Positions 11,605-20,616 of a stretch of DNA of 24,184 nucleotides are shown here, piece by piece. A model generated the notes under the pieces. It was not told where the DNA came from. It ran no database searches and saw only the letters and a program-made list of their open reading frames with translations. The stretch is from contig MNCI01005808.1 in the NCBI GenBank assembly GCA_015680685.1, positions 21,336 through 45,519 of the forward strand. Direction: 5' to 3'. The stretch comes from Gnetum montanum. Its lineage: Eukaryota > Streptophyta > Gnetopsida > Gnetales > Gnetaceae. The translations under genes were made by a program, and so were the position numbers. Every line of letters begins with the position of its first letter. Position 1 is the stretch's first letter.

Positions 11605-11687
11605 CTTGCATTGTAGGAATGAAGTAATCAGTAAGGCAACAAATGCAAAATATAACATATGCATGAGCGTCTACATAGTAAAGTGAC
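11605..11687 (-). other. Intron D of antisense gene
   Basis: Donor TTG|GTCACT (weak) and acceptor ATGCAAG|CTC, with a TACTGAT branch-like motif. 83 bp, phase 1. Joining leads into an acidic last exon with no internal stops. Confidence 0.5.
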
Positions 11688-12515
11688 CAACTTGAGAGGG
11701 GCCTCTGTCAGTCTCAAAGGGTATCCAGTCTAGATCAAGCCTGAGGCGACGCTAGACCTCCTCTATCATGATGTTCATCCAATGCCTGTCACTAGGTTCA
11801 GCATTCACAGTTGTGGCTCTCTCCCTTTCCGCAGTCGTCCATCTTAGGGGTTCTAGGGAAAGGGAGGCAGTTTCAGTCTCTCCTATAGGAAGGTCCACTT
11901 TCAAGTCAGGAGATTTCGTAACCTTCACCTGATCTTTGAACTTAGCGTAGGCCTCAGAAGCATCTATGGCATTCACAAATGCTTCATACGTGAATGCCTC
12001 CACAGTAGCATCTTTGTATAGTTTTCGATGGGTGTCATTCTCTAGCTTGTACACGTGTTTGTGGTTCCTCTGGGTTCACCCCCATTCGAAAACTTTGGCA
12101 CTGATATCTTTCATGTCCTGACACTTCTGGGCTAGCAAGTCCATCTACATTTGCTGTTCGATTATCTCATGAGTGGATTCAACATTCTGACTAACAAAAG
12201 TCCAAAATCTGGTGTAATCATCTATAGCCTTATGCTAGTCCTTAGCATCAGGGTTATAGTTTATGAGGAACTCGTTCCTCAACCTGAGATCCTCCACATC
12301 AGCGACCAGTTCGGCCTCTCTTTGCTTAGCCCTTTGGACTTGTTTCCACAAGTTCTCATTGACGCGCTTGTACTCCCATAGAGAACGTGCCGAGTGCAAG
12401 ATGTACTTGTAATCCTCATCGAACGTGCAACGAGACACCTCAGTCACATCAGGTGAGAGTGTAGGCATAGTGCCAACTTTCATAGGTCATGTCGGGTCCC
12501 ATTTGAGCCAAGAGG

Positions 12516-12620
12516 CTACATTAACATGAAGAGCGTAGCAGTTGTGTTAGCATAGAAAAAATTAATGAACTCAAAAGTTTCTAGCATAAAAACATAGGAG
12601 CATTTAATACTGCTACTCAC
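12516..12620 (-). other. Intron C of antisense gene
   Basis: Strong donor GTGG|GTGAGT, CTAAC branch-like motif, acceptor AATGTAG|CCTC. 105 bp, phase 1, T-rich. It carries CTATGC and GCTACGC motifs like those in the LTRs. Confidence 0.7.
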
Positions 12621-13131
12621 CCACATCAATGTCCACCTGCTGAAGGCATTTGATCATGTTGTCGACAAGTCCCTGCACAAATGCAAACTTGTCAGGGATC
12701 TCAGCCCATGACTCCGCACGGATTGGAGGGGGTCCTACGGCATCAGTAGTAGCACCTGTTACATGACTAAGCATGTCAGCAATGGTCAAGATGGACTACG
12801 ATAAGGCAGACATATCGCTGAACTCACTAGCACCCGACTATGATCTTTCTTCTTACTAATGCAAAACGATGGTGGTAGCCTTGGTGGAGGGCCCTGCCAA
12901 GTCCATACAAGCCCCTTCCTCATGCGCTAGTCCCTTTCCTTTTAGGAGACCAGCATCTCTCTTATTCAGGGGAGGTGCCTCTTCATTGATAGAAGACTCC
13001 CTAATAATAAGAGTCCTTGGCCTAGAGACAGGAGCTCCCTTATTTTTGACTGGAGCCCTTTCCTCTGAAACTGGGGCCTCTGCATCATCATTCGTCACCC
13101 TCATCTTAAGGGCTGACACTTCCTCATTACC

Positions 13132-13155
13132 TTCTTCTTCTTCTTCTTCTTCTTC
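13132..13155. repeat. (TTC)8 microsatellite
   Basis: Eight TTC units on the plus strand. On the minus strand they encode the poly-Glu start of exon 3 of the antisense gene. Confidence 0.85.
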
Positions 13156-13291
13156 CTCTGCTAGCAAGGAAGCATGTTTACGTCAATCCAAAACAAATTA
13201 GCTCAAAGCAGATGCTACGCTACGCTACACCGCCTAGCGCAGCATAGCATAGCAAATAATAGCAAAGTCAGCATTACACAAAAGCGTTTAC
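13156..13291 (-). other. Intron B of antisense gene, with GCTACG hairpin
   Basis: Donor CATTG|GTAAAC, CTGAC branch-like motif, acceptor GCAGAG|GAA. 136 bp, phase 0. An alternative acceptor two bases upstream would change the frame. A GCTACGCTACGCTAC / AGCATAGCATAGC inverted repeat (13214-13253), the same family as in the LTRs, lies inside. Confidence 0.55.
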
Positions 13292-14343
13292 CAATGGGGG
13301 GTTGTGTCCTCTATAGCTTAAGCCACAGTCTTCATCCCTTCTCTTCCTCTATGTGAAGGGTTTCCCTAGCTAGGGGGGTCTCTTCCTTCGCAACTTCTTG
13401 GGTACAGTCTCAGCTATGAGACGTTCCCCCTGCATCACACTACCTACTATAGCAGGGGGCATCTCTCCCATGCTATCCTGGCCACGAATGCTGTGAGTCA
13501 CCAGACCTTTGGTCGTTACAGACAATGACTCCCCGACCACTTCTGGGAAATCTTGGGCTAACGTGGTCCAGAGGATCTGCTGAATCCATGGCTTGGGAAT
13601 CTGGTTGCGATTTTGCAGGGCCCAGACTCCATCCTCTTAAACCATCAAAAACTCCATGAAGCACTTTAGACAGCCTATGTAGAAGGCATAGTGTATGTTG
13701 GAGCAGGACTCCGTCTTTTCACGGAGTCCCAAAATCTTAGCCTGCAAGCCCTTACATAGGAAGCTAGCCCAGTTGTAATGAGCCCCTTCTTCAATAACCT
13801 CCTACATTATCCAAGCCTGCTCAAGCCCCAGGACCTTTCCTTGGGTAAGCAGTTGGGGGAATGCACAGGCACGGAAGATCGGGTAAATCCCCATGGTAAA
13901 GCCATCCGTAAGCTTATCCATGGGGAACCCTTTTTGCTCCTTAACGAGTTCCAACCACTCCTTGATATTCTTTTTCTGAAGGATCAAGTCCTGCTTGTGC
14001 CTCAACCCTATGGGGACACTGTCAATAGGAACACCGAATAGGTCCGTAAATAGCTGGTCATTAATTTCAATGACCACCTGTGTGTCTCATACGTGCATGC
14101 GAAAATGACCTACCCTCTCAGAAAAGGAGTTGACCAGGGAAAGCATCTTGGCGGCTAGAACGCTCAGATTTCGGGCCATGAACAAATCCATAAGCCCTGC
14201 CTTTTGGATGTTCTTGACCAAGGAGTCTGGAGACCCCTAGTCTAACCAGTACTAGCTCGCCGCTACTTTGCCATATTTGAAGTAGATGTTAGCCCCCTAC
14301 GTCTTGGCGGTTACCACCGTCACCTCCTGAGGCTTTTTCACCC

Positions 14344-14428
14344 CTGCAACAATTTTCACAGAACATGCTTAGCATAGCAATGCAGAAAATACGAGGATTG
14401 CAAAAACACTTGAGCATGCGACCCTTAC
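14344..14428 (-). other. Intron A of antisense gene
   Basis: Donor AAATA|GTAAGG, acceptor TTGTTGCAG|GGG. 85 bp, phase 1. It contains GCTATGCTAAGCATG, again the LTR-type motif. Confidence 0.65.
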
Positions 14429-14654
14429 TATTTGACCCACCAGGCCTATACGGTAATGGAAATAGTGGGAATTCAACCAGAGCCTCTTCAACTGTGACTT
14501 GCTTGAAGGGTTCTGCCTACTCCTCATGCAATGAACCTTGTTCCCTACAGCGATTGTAGGGAACGTGAAACATGCTTGGGTAGGTGCGGTATTCTCCCCC
14601 GCACTGACCGATCACACCTGCCCATAGGTTCTTAGTAGAAGAGAACTTCCGCAG

Positions 14655-15790
14655 GGCTAGCTATGTTGTATCTAGTAGACCCGATCGGTCATGAACCCCC
14701 TCTCGTCGAGACACCTATGACCACGTCAAAGGGGGAGGTGAAGACATTAAAACTCAGCTTCCTCCTAGACACGAAAATGCATGAAAATATAGCTAAGATT
14801 CTGCAAGACAACATCAATGTCTTCACATGGTCGTATAACGACATGCTGGGTCTGGATCCGCAGCTGATTCAACACAACATCATCCTAGACCCACACGTAA
14901 AGGCAATCAAGCAGAAGGCTCGCAAAGTTAATCCAAAAATCACACTAGCCATGAGGGATGAAATCAAGCTATACCAAGAAAGTTTCATCCACACAGTTGA
15001 CTATTCAGAGTGGGTATCCAACATCATTGTGGTTTCAAAGAAAATGGAAGGAATAAGGATCTGTATAAACTTCTGGAACTTGAACAAACCAATGATCAAG
15101 GACAACTTCCCACTCCTAAGCATTGATTAGCTCATCGACACCATAGCTAGTCATGCTCTACTATCCTTCATGGATGATTTCTCCAGATACAACCAAATCT
15201 GCATTAACCCAAAGCACCAGCTATCCACAACCTTCATGACCCCATGGGGAACCTTCTGCTATACCATGATGCCCTTCGGGCTCAAGAATGCTGGAGCAAC
15301 TTACTAGCAAGCCATGACTTACATTTTCAATGATTACATCCTAGAAACATTAAATGACTACGTGGATGATATAGCAGTCAAGTCCAAGGAGGAAACTGAT
15401 CACCCACATGATCTAGGGGTAGTCCTCAAATGTTGCCAAATGCACGACTTACACCTCAATCTTAAGAAGTGTGTCTTCGGGGTGAAAATCGAATGCATGT
15501 TAGGGTTCGTAGTATCAAAGGCTGGAATACGGGTAGACCCTGACAAAGTCAAGGCCATCGTCAACCTAGCACCTCCCACAAACCTCAAGGAGTTACGTGG
15601 TTTTCAAGGTAGAGTGCAGTTCATTCGAAGGTTTATAGCAAGGTTGACTGACAAGTTACACCCCATGCAACATCTTCTAAAGAAAGGGATTAACTTCGAA
15701 TGGACAACCCAATGTCAACAAGCCTTCGATGACCTGAAGAAGGAACTCTCATACCTCCCGACTGTGCATCCACCACCTTTGACACATTTG
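14655..15790 (+). pseudogene. pol (RT): Tat-like reverse transcriptase
   Basis: RNA-dependent DNA polymerase of the Tat element. In order: VFTWSYNDMLGLD (about 14820), EWVSNIIVVSKK (about 15010), RICINFWNLNKP, FMTPWGTFCYTMMPFGLKNAGATY (about 15240), and the catalytic YVDD at 15359-15370, still intact. Then LHLNLKKCVFGV and the connection segment LRGFQGRVQFIRRF (about 15590). TAG stops at 15128-15130 and 15305-15307 both fall where relatives have Gln. Frame is lost near 15780 in a deletion at the start of RNase H. The upstream boundary is unclear; GCAG ending at 14654 could be a splice acceptor if the PR-RT gap is removed by splicing as in Ogre. Confidence 0.92.
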
Positions 15791-16650
15791 CCACGACACT
15801 GCTATGTTAGAAGCAAGACGACGGTTCTGAGATACCAGTGTATTATCTAAGTCATGTGCTAATAGCGCATGAGGCGAAGTACAACGAAGTGGAGAGGAAT
15901 TTCCTGGCCTTAGTGTTCACACTAAAGAAGTGGCGGCATTACCTGTTCCACAGTACAACCAACATCATTTGCAAAAGCAATATACTCCGAGCTATTACTA
16001 ACAACTTATATGAAAGTAGCAGGATAGCCCGATGGAAGGCAATAACCACAGAGTTCGATCTACGCTATGTATGTCAATCATTGACAAAGGGTCAAGCCAT
16101 AGTGACCCAACTCACGACCTCACTAGTCGATGACCAGGCAACCATAGACCCTGAATTCCTGGATGAATATGTTACTAATGTCCAGATCGTCCCGTTGCAT
16201 TTCAAAGCCACCTTACATTTTGACGGTGCCTCAACCACACAAGGAGGTAGCGCCGCTATCGTCATCACATTCCCCTATGGGGAAATGCATCCATCTGCTT
16301 ATCGATTTATGTTCCCTTGCACCAACAACATGGCAGAATATGAGGGGCTACTCAGAGGCCTCTTAACTACCCGAGCACTGTGCATACAACACTTGGCAAT
16401 CCGAGGAGATTCACAACTAGTTGTGAATCAAATCACCAAGTTCTACACCTGCAAAGCTATGCACCTACAATCCTACTGTGATCTAGCAAAAATCTTGCTT
16501 AAGCAATTCACAACCACAGATGTGCAACATGTGCCATGCAACAAGAACACCGTGGCAAATGCCTTAGTTACCCTTGCATTAAACATTCCATCACATTCCT
16601 TGGAAAACCTACCAACCACGATTATAGAATGCGTAGAGCCTATCACTTAG
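15781..16650 (+). pseudogene. pol (RH-aRNH): Tat RNase H and Tat-type second RNase H (aRNH)
   Basis: This part reads in a different frame from RT. The first domain is the standard gypsy RNase H, with its beginning apparently shortened: GSEIPVYYLSHVLIAHEAKYN, then LALVFTLKKWRHYL. The second domain is the additional RNase H characteristic of Tat elements: LHFDGASTTQGGSA (Asp 16222-16224), CTNNMAEYEGLL (Glu 16336-16338), IRGDSQLVVNQ (Asp 16408-16410). The last acidic residue of relatives (ADALA) reads ANALV, with Asn at 16558-16560, so this copy would lack one metal-binding residue. There is a TAG near 15808 and a TAG at 16648-16650. Coding returns to the RT frame before integrase. Confidence 0.88.
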
Positions 16651-16747
16651 GTGGAACATGTGGCATCTGTCAGTGCTACAGATACCCAGGAATGGTATGC
16701 CAATGTTAAAAATTATCTACAGCACGGTGAACCATAAGCATGCCCGG

Positions 16748-17896
16748 AAATATGTGCTCATGGGAAATTACGCCCTGTGCCAACGCTCCTACGACGGGAT
16801 ATTGCTAGCATGCATGGGTGGCAACCAAGCGTAGAAGGTAGTTAATGAAGTACATGAGGGGCTGTGCAGTGGACACATAGCACCCAAGGCTATGGCTACC
16901 AAAATCAGATGCCTAGGGTACTACTGGCCCCACATGGAACGTGACTGCTTGTCGAAAGTCAAGACATGTGACATGTGCCAGAGATACGCAAATCTCATGC
17001 ACATCTCACCTACAGACCTACACCCAATGTAAATCACATGGCCCTTCCAACGATGGGGATTAGACCTCATAGGGCCTATCACGCCTAAGTCCTCCGCGGG
17101 GCATAGCTTAATTATCACTTCCATTGAGTATTTTACCAAGTGGGTGGAAGCCATTCCCTTGAGAAAGACGACGTCTCAAAAAATCTACCATTTCATTCTC
17201 GACAACATCATAACAAGGTTTGGGCTTCCAATGACTATTGTGACCGACAATGGGCCATAGTTCAGCAGTACAAAAACTCAAACCTTCTGTAGAAATATAG
17301 GCATTTAACAATCATTTTCTTCCCCTTATTATCCACAGGTGAACAGGCAGGTGGAGGCTACAAATATGTCCATCATCAACTTGCTGAAGCGAATGCTTAA
17401 CAATAGCAAGAGGCAGTGGCATGAGCAAATCCTCTACGTCCTCTAGGCCTACAGAATGACGTGTAGAACTACAACAAGTAAGACCCCTTACAGCCTTGTT
17501 TACAGATCTGAAGATGTGTTGCCTCTTAATTTGCAGGTACCCTCACTCTGGATGATCCTTGCGGATGTTGTAAGCGAAGCCCAGAACAACGAGTCACGAA
17601 CCATCAACCTCGACTCAGTGGAGGAGGAGTGGGCATAGACACTGAGACACATCGAGCACTACCAAAGCAAGAAGCAGCAGAAGCACCATGTAGATCTGCA
17701 TCGACGGCCAATGCAAAAGGGAGACCTTGTCCTCAAGGCCATCCGTGAGCATGTGAGCAAATTCTCAGCCAACTGGGAAGGTCCTTATGTGGGCACTAAA
17801 GCCTTCAGGAATGGAGCCTTCAAGCTAGTAGACATGGATGGCAATGAGTTCACCAACCTGATGAATCACTCATATCTCAAGCCGTACTACGTCTGA
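16748..17896 (+). pseudogene. pol (INT): Tat-like integrase
   Basis: Inserts the DNA copy into the host chromosome. The N-terminal zinc-binding HHCC domain is visible: HEGLCSGH (from 16853) and CDMC (about 16970). The DDE core is present: Asp in WGLDLIGP (17063-17065), Asp in VTDNGP (17246-17248) and Glu in QVEATN (17354-17356). The C-terminal part has the usual YRMTCRTTTSKTPYSLVY, KGDLVLKAI and ANWEGPYVGTKAFRNGAF, and ends HSYLKPYYV at TGA 17894-17896, with no extra chromodomain. In-frame stops are a TAG near 16832, a TAA near 17030, TAG 17258-17260 (Gln in relatives), a TAA near 17307, a TAG near 17444 (Trp in relatives) and a TAG near 17636. Confidence 0.93.
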
Positions 17897-17918
17897 AGCA
17901 CAATAGCAACACTGGCAA

Positions 17919-18133
17919 CCGTCTGCTAGGACGATAAACTGGCAGCAACACCGAGCAGCATCTACTACAATGTTAAACTAGCAACAACCCTCCGCTATGA
18001 CGTAAAAGTGGCACTGCTAGTCCACTATGACTATAAAATGGCACTGCTTGTCCGCTACGACGACAAACTAGCATGTACAGTCTGCTGGGACCTTAAACCA
18101 GCACATGGTCTACCAAGACCTTAAACTGGGTTT
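17919..18133 (+). repeat. 3' untranslated tandem array, about 7 degenerate units
   Basis: Imperfect units of about 28-39 bp built on ccgctacgacgNtaaactggcac. The array starts just after the pol stop. Plant Tat elements are known for tandem repeats in the region between pol and the 3' LTR, and some of these have seeded satellites. Confidence 0.7.
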
Positions 18134-18456
18134 GCGTCACATCCTTAGCGTGCATCTACACCAAGTACGCATCAGACAGGCACACACGGTGTTGACGTGT
18201 GGGTGGGACATCATAGCTCTGGAATGCAGTTCACGACGCACTGAGAATATGGTCTGGGACACGTACAATGCTGCCACCCTTGGCATCATGCTAACCCTTT
18301 GAAGATATCGTATGGCATCATACTAGCCCTTTGAACCTACCATCGCCACGGCCCATCACCCTGACGGTAATTCCTAGGCTAGTTCCTGCATCTAGAGTAC
18401 TAGCAGTATTATGGCCCAGCCACAATATTGTTACTCTCTAGTCCCCTACCAACACC
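18134..18456. other. Tat 3' region, little structure
   Basis: No convincing coding on either strand. A 32-bp-period direct repeat (ggcatcatRctaRccctttg) occurs at 18282-18303 and 18314-18335. Confidence 0.5.
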
Positions 18457-19118
18457 TTGACTTGCATGATGTTTAGCTATGTGGTAGCTGATCCCATAGC
18501 TGAACTAAGCATGCATGCCTTTGGCAGGGATTCTAGAGCATCCACATCCACAACAACTTCCAGCACCTTAGAGGCCAGCTCCTCCACATCGGTGTTGCCA
18601 AGGCCATTACTGGCCTTCCTACTTTGGGCATCGCACACCAAGACGGTACCTAAGAGTTTCAACAATTCCAACAGCTAGCAAGACCTTTACCCCTGTGGGC
18701 ACGTCTTGCTATAGCAGCAAATGCTACAACGTCGTGAAGCGAGTGCCTCAGCTAGCTTAACTACTTCAGAGTGCAAATTCCATGACGTGGGTAATGCAAC
18801 TTGCCATGTGAAAGCCATTTGTAGGTAGGTCAAAACCCTTCACGGATGTAACGCAACTCATCTTGCAAAGGAAACATCTGCCCTACAAGGGGTTGAAGAA
18901 CAGTGCCAGCCAAAGATAAAAATGTGGATGAGTCCCTCAGAGCACTCCGACGAGGGACTCTACTAAACATCATCTTTGCTCTTTGCCTTAACCTCTGCAA
19001 AACCAATGCAACACTCTCAAGTGTGGCCAAGCGATGTCTCGAAACTCACCAAGTGAAAACCTCAGCATTTTACCTGCAGTGGTATTTCAAATTCCTTGTC
19101 AATGTTTCTTGAGCCCAT
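18457..19118 (-). pseudogene. Second antisense coding region at Tat 3' end (aORF 2), unknown product
   Basis: Read on the minus strand, ATG 19118-19116 opens a 15-codon exon ending CTGCAG. A GTAAAA...GGTTTTGCAG intron (19073-18995, 79 bp, phase 0) follows, then an exon from 18994. The frame encodes RLRQRAKMMFSRVPRRSAL and continues to a TGA at 18832-18830. Beyond it coding looks broken, but a helical stretch (VEELASKVLEVVVDVDAL) reappears at about 18590-18530 in another frame. The spot between integrase and 3' LTR is where several Tat elements carry an antisense ORF. The product is not recognised. The overlapping plus-strand ORF at 18457-18678 is Ser/Thr-rich and is probably a shadow. Only the first two exons are reasonably supported. 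Confidence 0.4.
18995..19073 (-). other. Putative intron in second antisense region
   Basis: Donor CTGCAG|GTAAAA and acceptor GGTTTTGCAG|AGG. 79 bp, keeps frame. An alternative donor GTGAGT lies inside it. Confidence 0.5.
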
Positions 19119-19133
19119 CCTCCAAATGTTGAC

Positions 19134-19142
19134 AAAGAGGGG
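19134..19142 (+). other. Tat polypurine tract
   Basis: AAAGAGGGG, followed by CCAA and then the right LTR start TGAAAC. This is the expected primer site for plus-strand synthesis; a 4-bp spacer to the LTR is slightly unusual. Confidence 0.65.
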
Positions 19143-19567
19143 CCAATGAAACACCCAAAAAAATTTGAAGTCATTCTTGCTTCACCAAGCATTGTAATTC
19201 ACGCAGCACCATGGTAGTTCTTCAGGAGGAGAACGTTCTGAGTTTAGGTCAGCTAGTTCGGAAAATTTTCTACTTTAAGTGTAAACAGGCTCTATGGGTC
19301 ATCCTGCCTGCCCACCTAAGTAGTGTGCCAAGTTGACAACCTGCTTAGAAGCGACGTGCAGAGTTGGCAGCAGCATTCTGGATGTGCGAAATAGTTCAAC
19401 AAGTTTTCTAAGTCCAGGTAGCTCAGAAGTGACATGTAGAGTTGGCAACAGCATTCTAGAGCAGCATTCTAAGAGACAGAAGGTAGCTTAAAGGGTAGAA
19501 TCAGCAAGTTTGCAAGTCTTGTGGAAGCAAAGTTCACAAATCGACAAATTTTTCGCGACTAAGGCCG

Positions 19568-19612
19568 GTTGCTATGCTACGCTATGCTATGTAGCATAGC
19601 ATAGCATGCAAC
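19568..19612. repeat. Near-perfect 45-bp inverted repeat in right LTR
   Basis: The arm gttgctatgctacgctatgc pairs with the complement of gcatagcatagcatgcaac around a TG centre, with about one bulge and one G:T-type mismatch. As RNA it would form a hairpin of about 20 pairs. Confidence 0.8.
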
Positions 19613-19919
19613 ACACATGTAGCGGGATGCACAACAAGGTGCTACGCTACGCCAAGCATGCTACGCTACAAAGCACAGTAGGGTATGCGGGTGGTTGTGC
19701 GACATCAATGAACTTCACCTAATTGGACCGTTGGCACATGTCTCTAGATGCTGACGGTGCAATTACAGCATGGCAAGCTCACAATTACGGCACAACAAGC
19801 ATGCATTATAATGGTCATGTAGGTCCAACGGTCATACATGGCACGTGTGGCGTCAACAGGTTAATGTGGGCCCAAGGCACATGGCATCCAAACCGTCCCT
19901 TTTGCATGCCCTTTAGTCC

Positions 19920-19927
19920 TATAAATA
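19920..19927 (+). promoter_or_regulatory. TATA box of right LTR
   Basis: TATAAATA followed by CCCC, the counterpart of 5756-5763. Confidence 0.55.
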
Positions 19928-20616
19928 CCCCAAAAAGCAGCATTCAAAGGGTTCAGAATTTTTTGAAAAAATAGCATTCAAAAGTGAGGAATTCTCCCTG
20001 ATTCCTTGAATTTTTATCTCCCTTGCATTCACTCTGGCATTCAAGTTTTCTTTCATACGCATCGTAACATCAAGCATTGTAAGCTTTCTATTTGACACTA
20101 CAAATAGTTAGCATTTTTAGTTGGCATTTTGTCCCATCCCCTTTCTACCACCTTGGTAGAATCCCTACATTATTAGCATCCAAGGCCACACCCAAGCGTG
20201 CAAACTGTTTTACTCTACATGTCTCGGTTACTCTCGAGATCTCTACACTCCGCCACGCTGTGCAACCGACTATATCCACCTTAACAGAGCATGCCTGTAG
20301 CTTCGGAGTGGTGCATTTTATCTAACCATATTTTACTTTATTTCCTGCTTATTGTTGCATTTTTACACTATTTTATTTTTTTTCTTTATTCACTTTCAAG
20401 CATTACTCCGCATTTCCATTCCTATTTCAAAAATATATGTTGCAAAAGGCTATATAGAAGCTGATTAAGTCTTTGTCTAATTGACCAGACTGTTCAGGGT
20501 GCCCCATATCCGTACACACCTAGCATGGCCCTCCCGCAAGTACGGGGTCGAAACTGTCGCGCCTGCCAACCCCTCGATATTTTCTAGCCACTGACGTTTT
20601 CGGTCACTACATAGGG

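Larger units (their letters stand above)
11471..14573 (-). pseudogene. Antisense, intron-containing gene inside Tat element (aORF 1), unknown product
   Basis: Five minus-strand exons can be joined: 14573-14429, 14343-13292, 13155-12621, 12515-11688 and 11604-11471 (TGA). They total 2694 nt, exactly 898 codons, and each of four GT...AG introns keeps the frame. Exon 2 looks like a compact, mostly hydrophobic domain (DLFMARNLSVLAAKMLSLV, then LFTDLFGVPIDSVPIGL, then a long helical stretch). Exon 3 is charged, with a poly-Glu run and a basic/Pro-rich part. Exon 4 is helical and coiled-coil-like (near ENLWKQVQRAKQREAELV). Exon 5 is acidic. I do not recognise the family. Extra ORFs, often antisense, are known in plant Tat elements. 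There are 18 in-frame stops (13 TAG, 3 TGA, 2 TAA), so the copy is dead. The start at ATG 14573 is uncertain, because the frame stays open to a TAG at 14663-14661. It could instead be a captured host gene. Confidence 0.7.
19147..20611 (+). mobile_element. Tat element 3' LTR
   Basis: Starts TGAAACACCC and ends CACTACA, directly followed by the target-site copy TAGGG. It aligns with the 5' LTR throughout except 19415-19469, where about 55 bp replace about 245 bp of the left copy. This filler includes a second copy (19421-19458) of the nearby 19343-19380. Many transitions separate the two LTRs. Confidence 0.92.
4779..20616 (+). mobile_element. Complete Tat/Ogre-like Ty3/gypsy retrotransposon with target-site duplication
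   Basis: Full-length LTR retrotransposon, 4784-20611, flanked by a 5-bp target-site duplication TAGGG (4779-4783 and 20612-20616). The LTRs start TGAAACAC and end in CA (right copy) or TA (left copy). The order of domains is gag, PR, RT, RNase H, second Tat-type RNase H, integrase, then a polypurine tract. The domain order RT-RH-INT places it in Ty3/gypsy. The extra aRNH domain and a gap of about 3.7 kb between PR and RT point to the Tat lineage, closest in plan to Ogre. Two antisense coding regions lie inside. LTRs are visibly diverged and all ORFs carry stops or frameshifts, so the insertion is old and this copy is dead. Confidence 0.92.

Noticed and set aside
12869-13201. Plus-strand ORF of 110 codons (Ser/Pro rich)
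   Set aside because: Exact complement of antisense exon 3; the poly-Ser run is the (TTC)8 repeat. The minus-strand frame connects to neighbouring exons, this one does not.
13473-13664. Minus-strand ORF in a different frame
   Set aside because: Overlaps antisense exon 2, whose own frame continues through with only scattered stops and joins intron B correctly.
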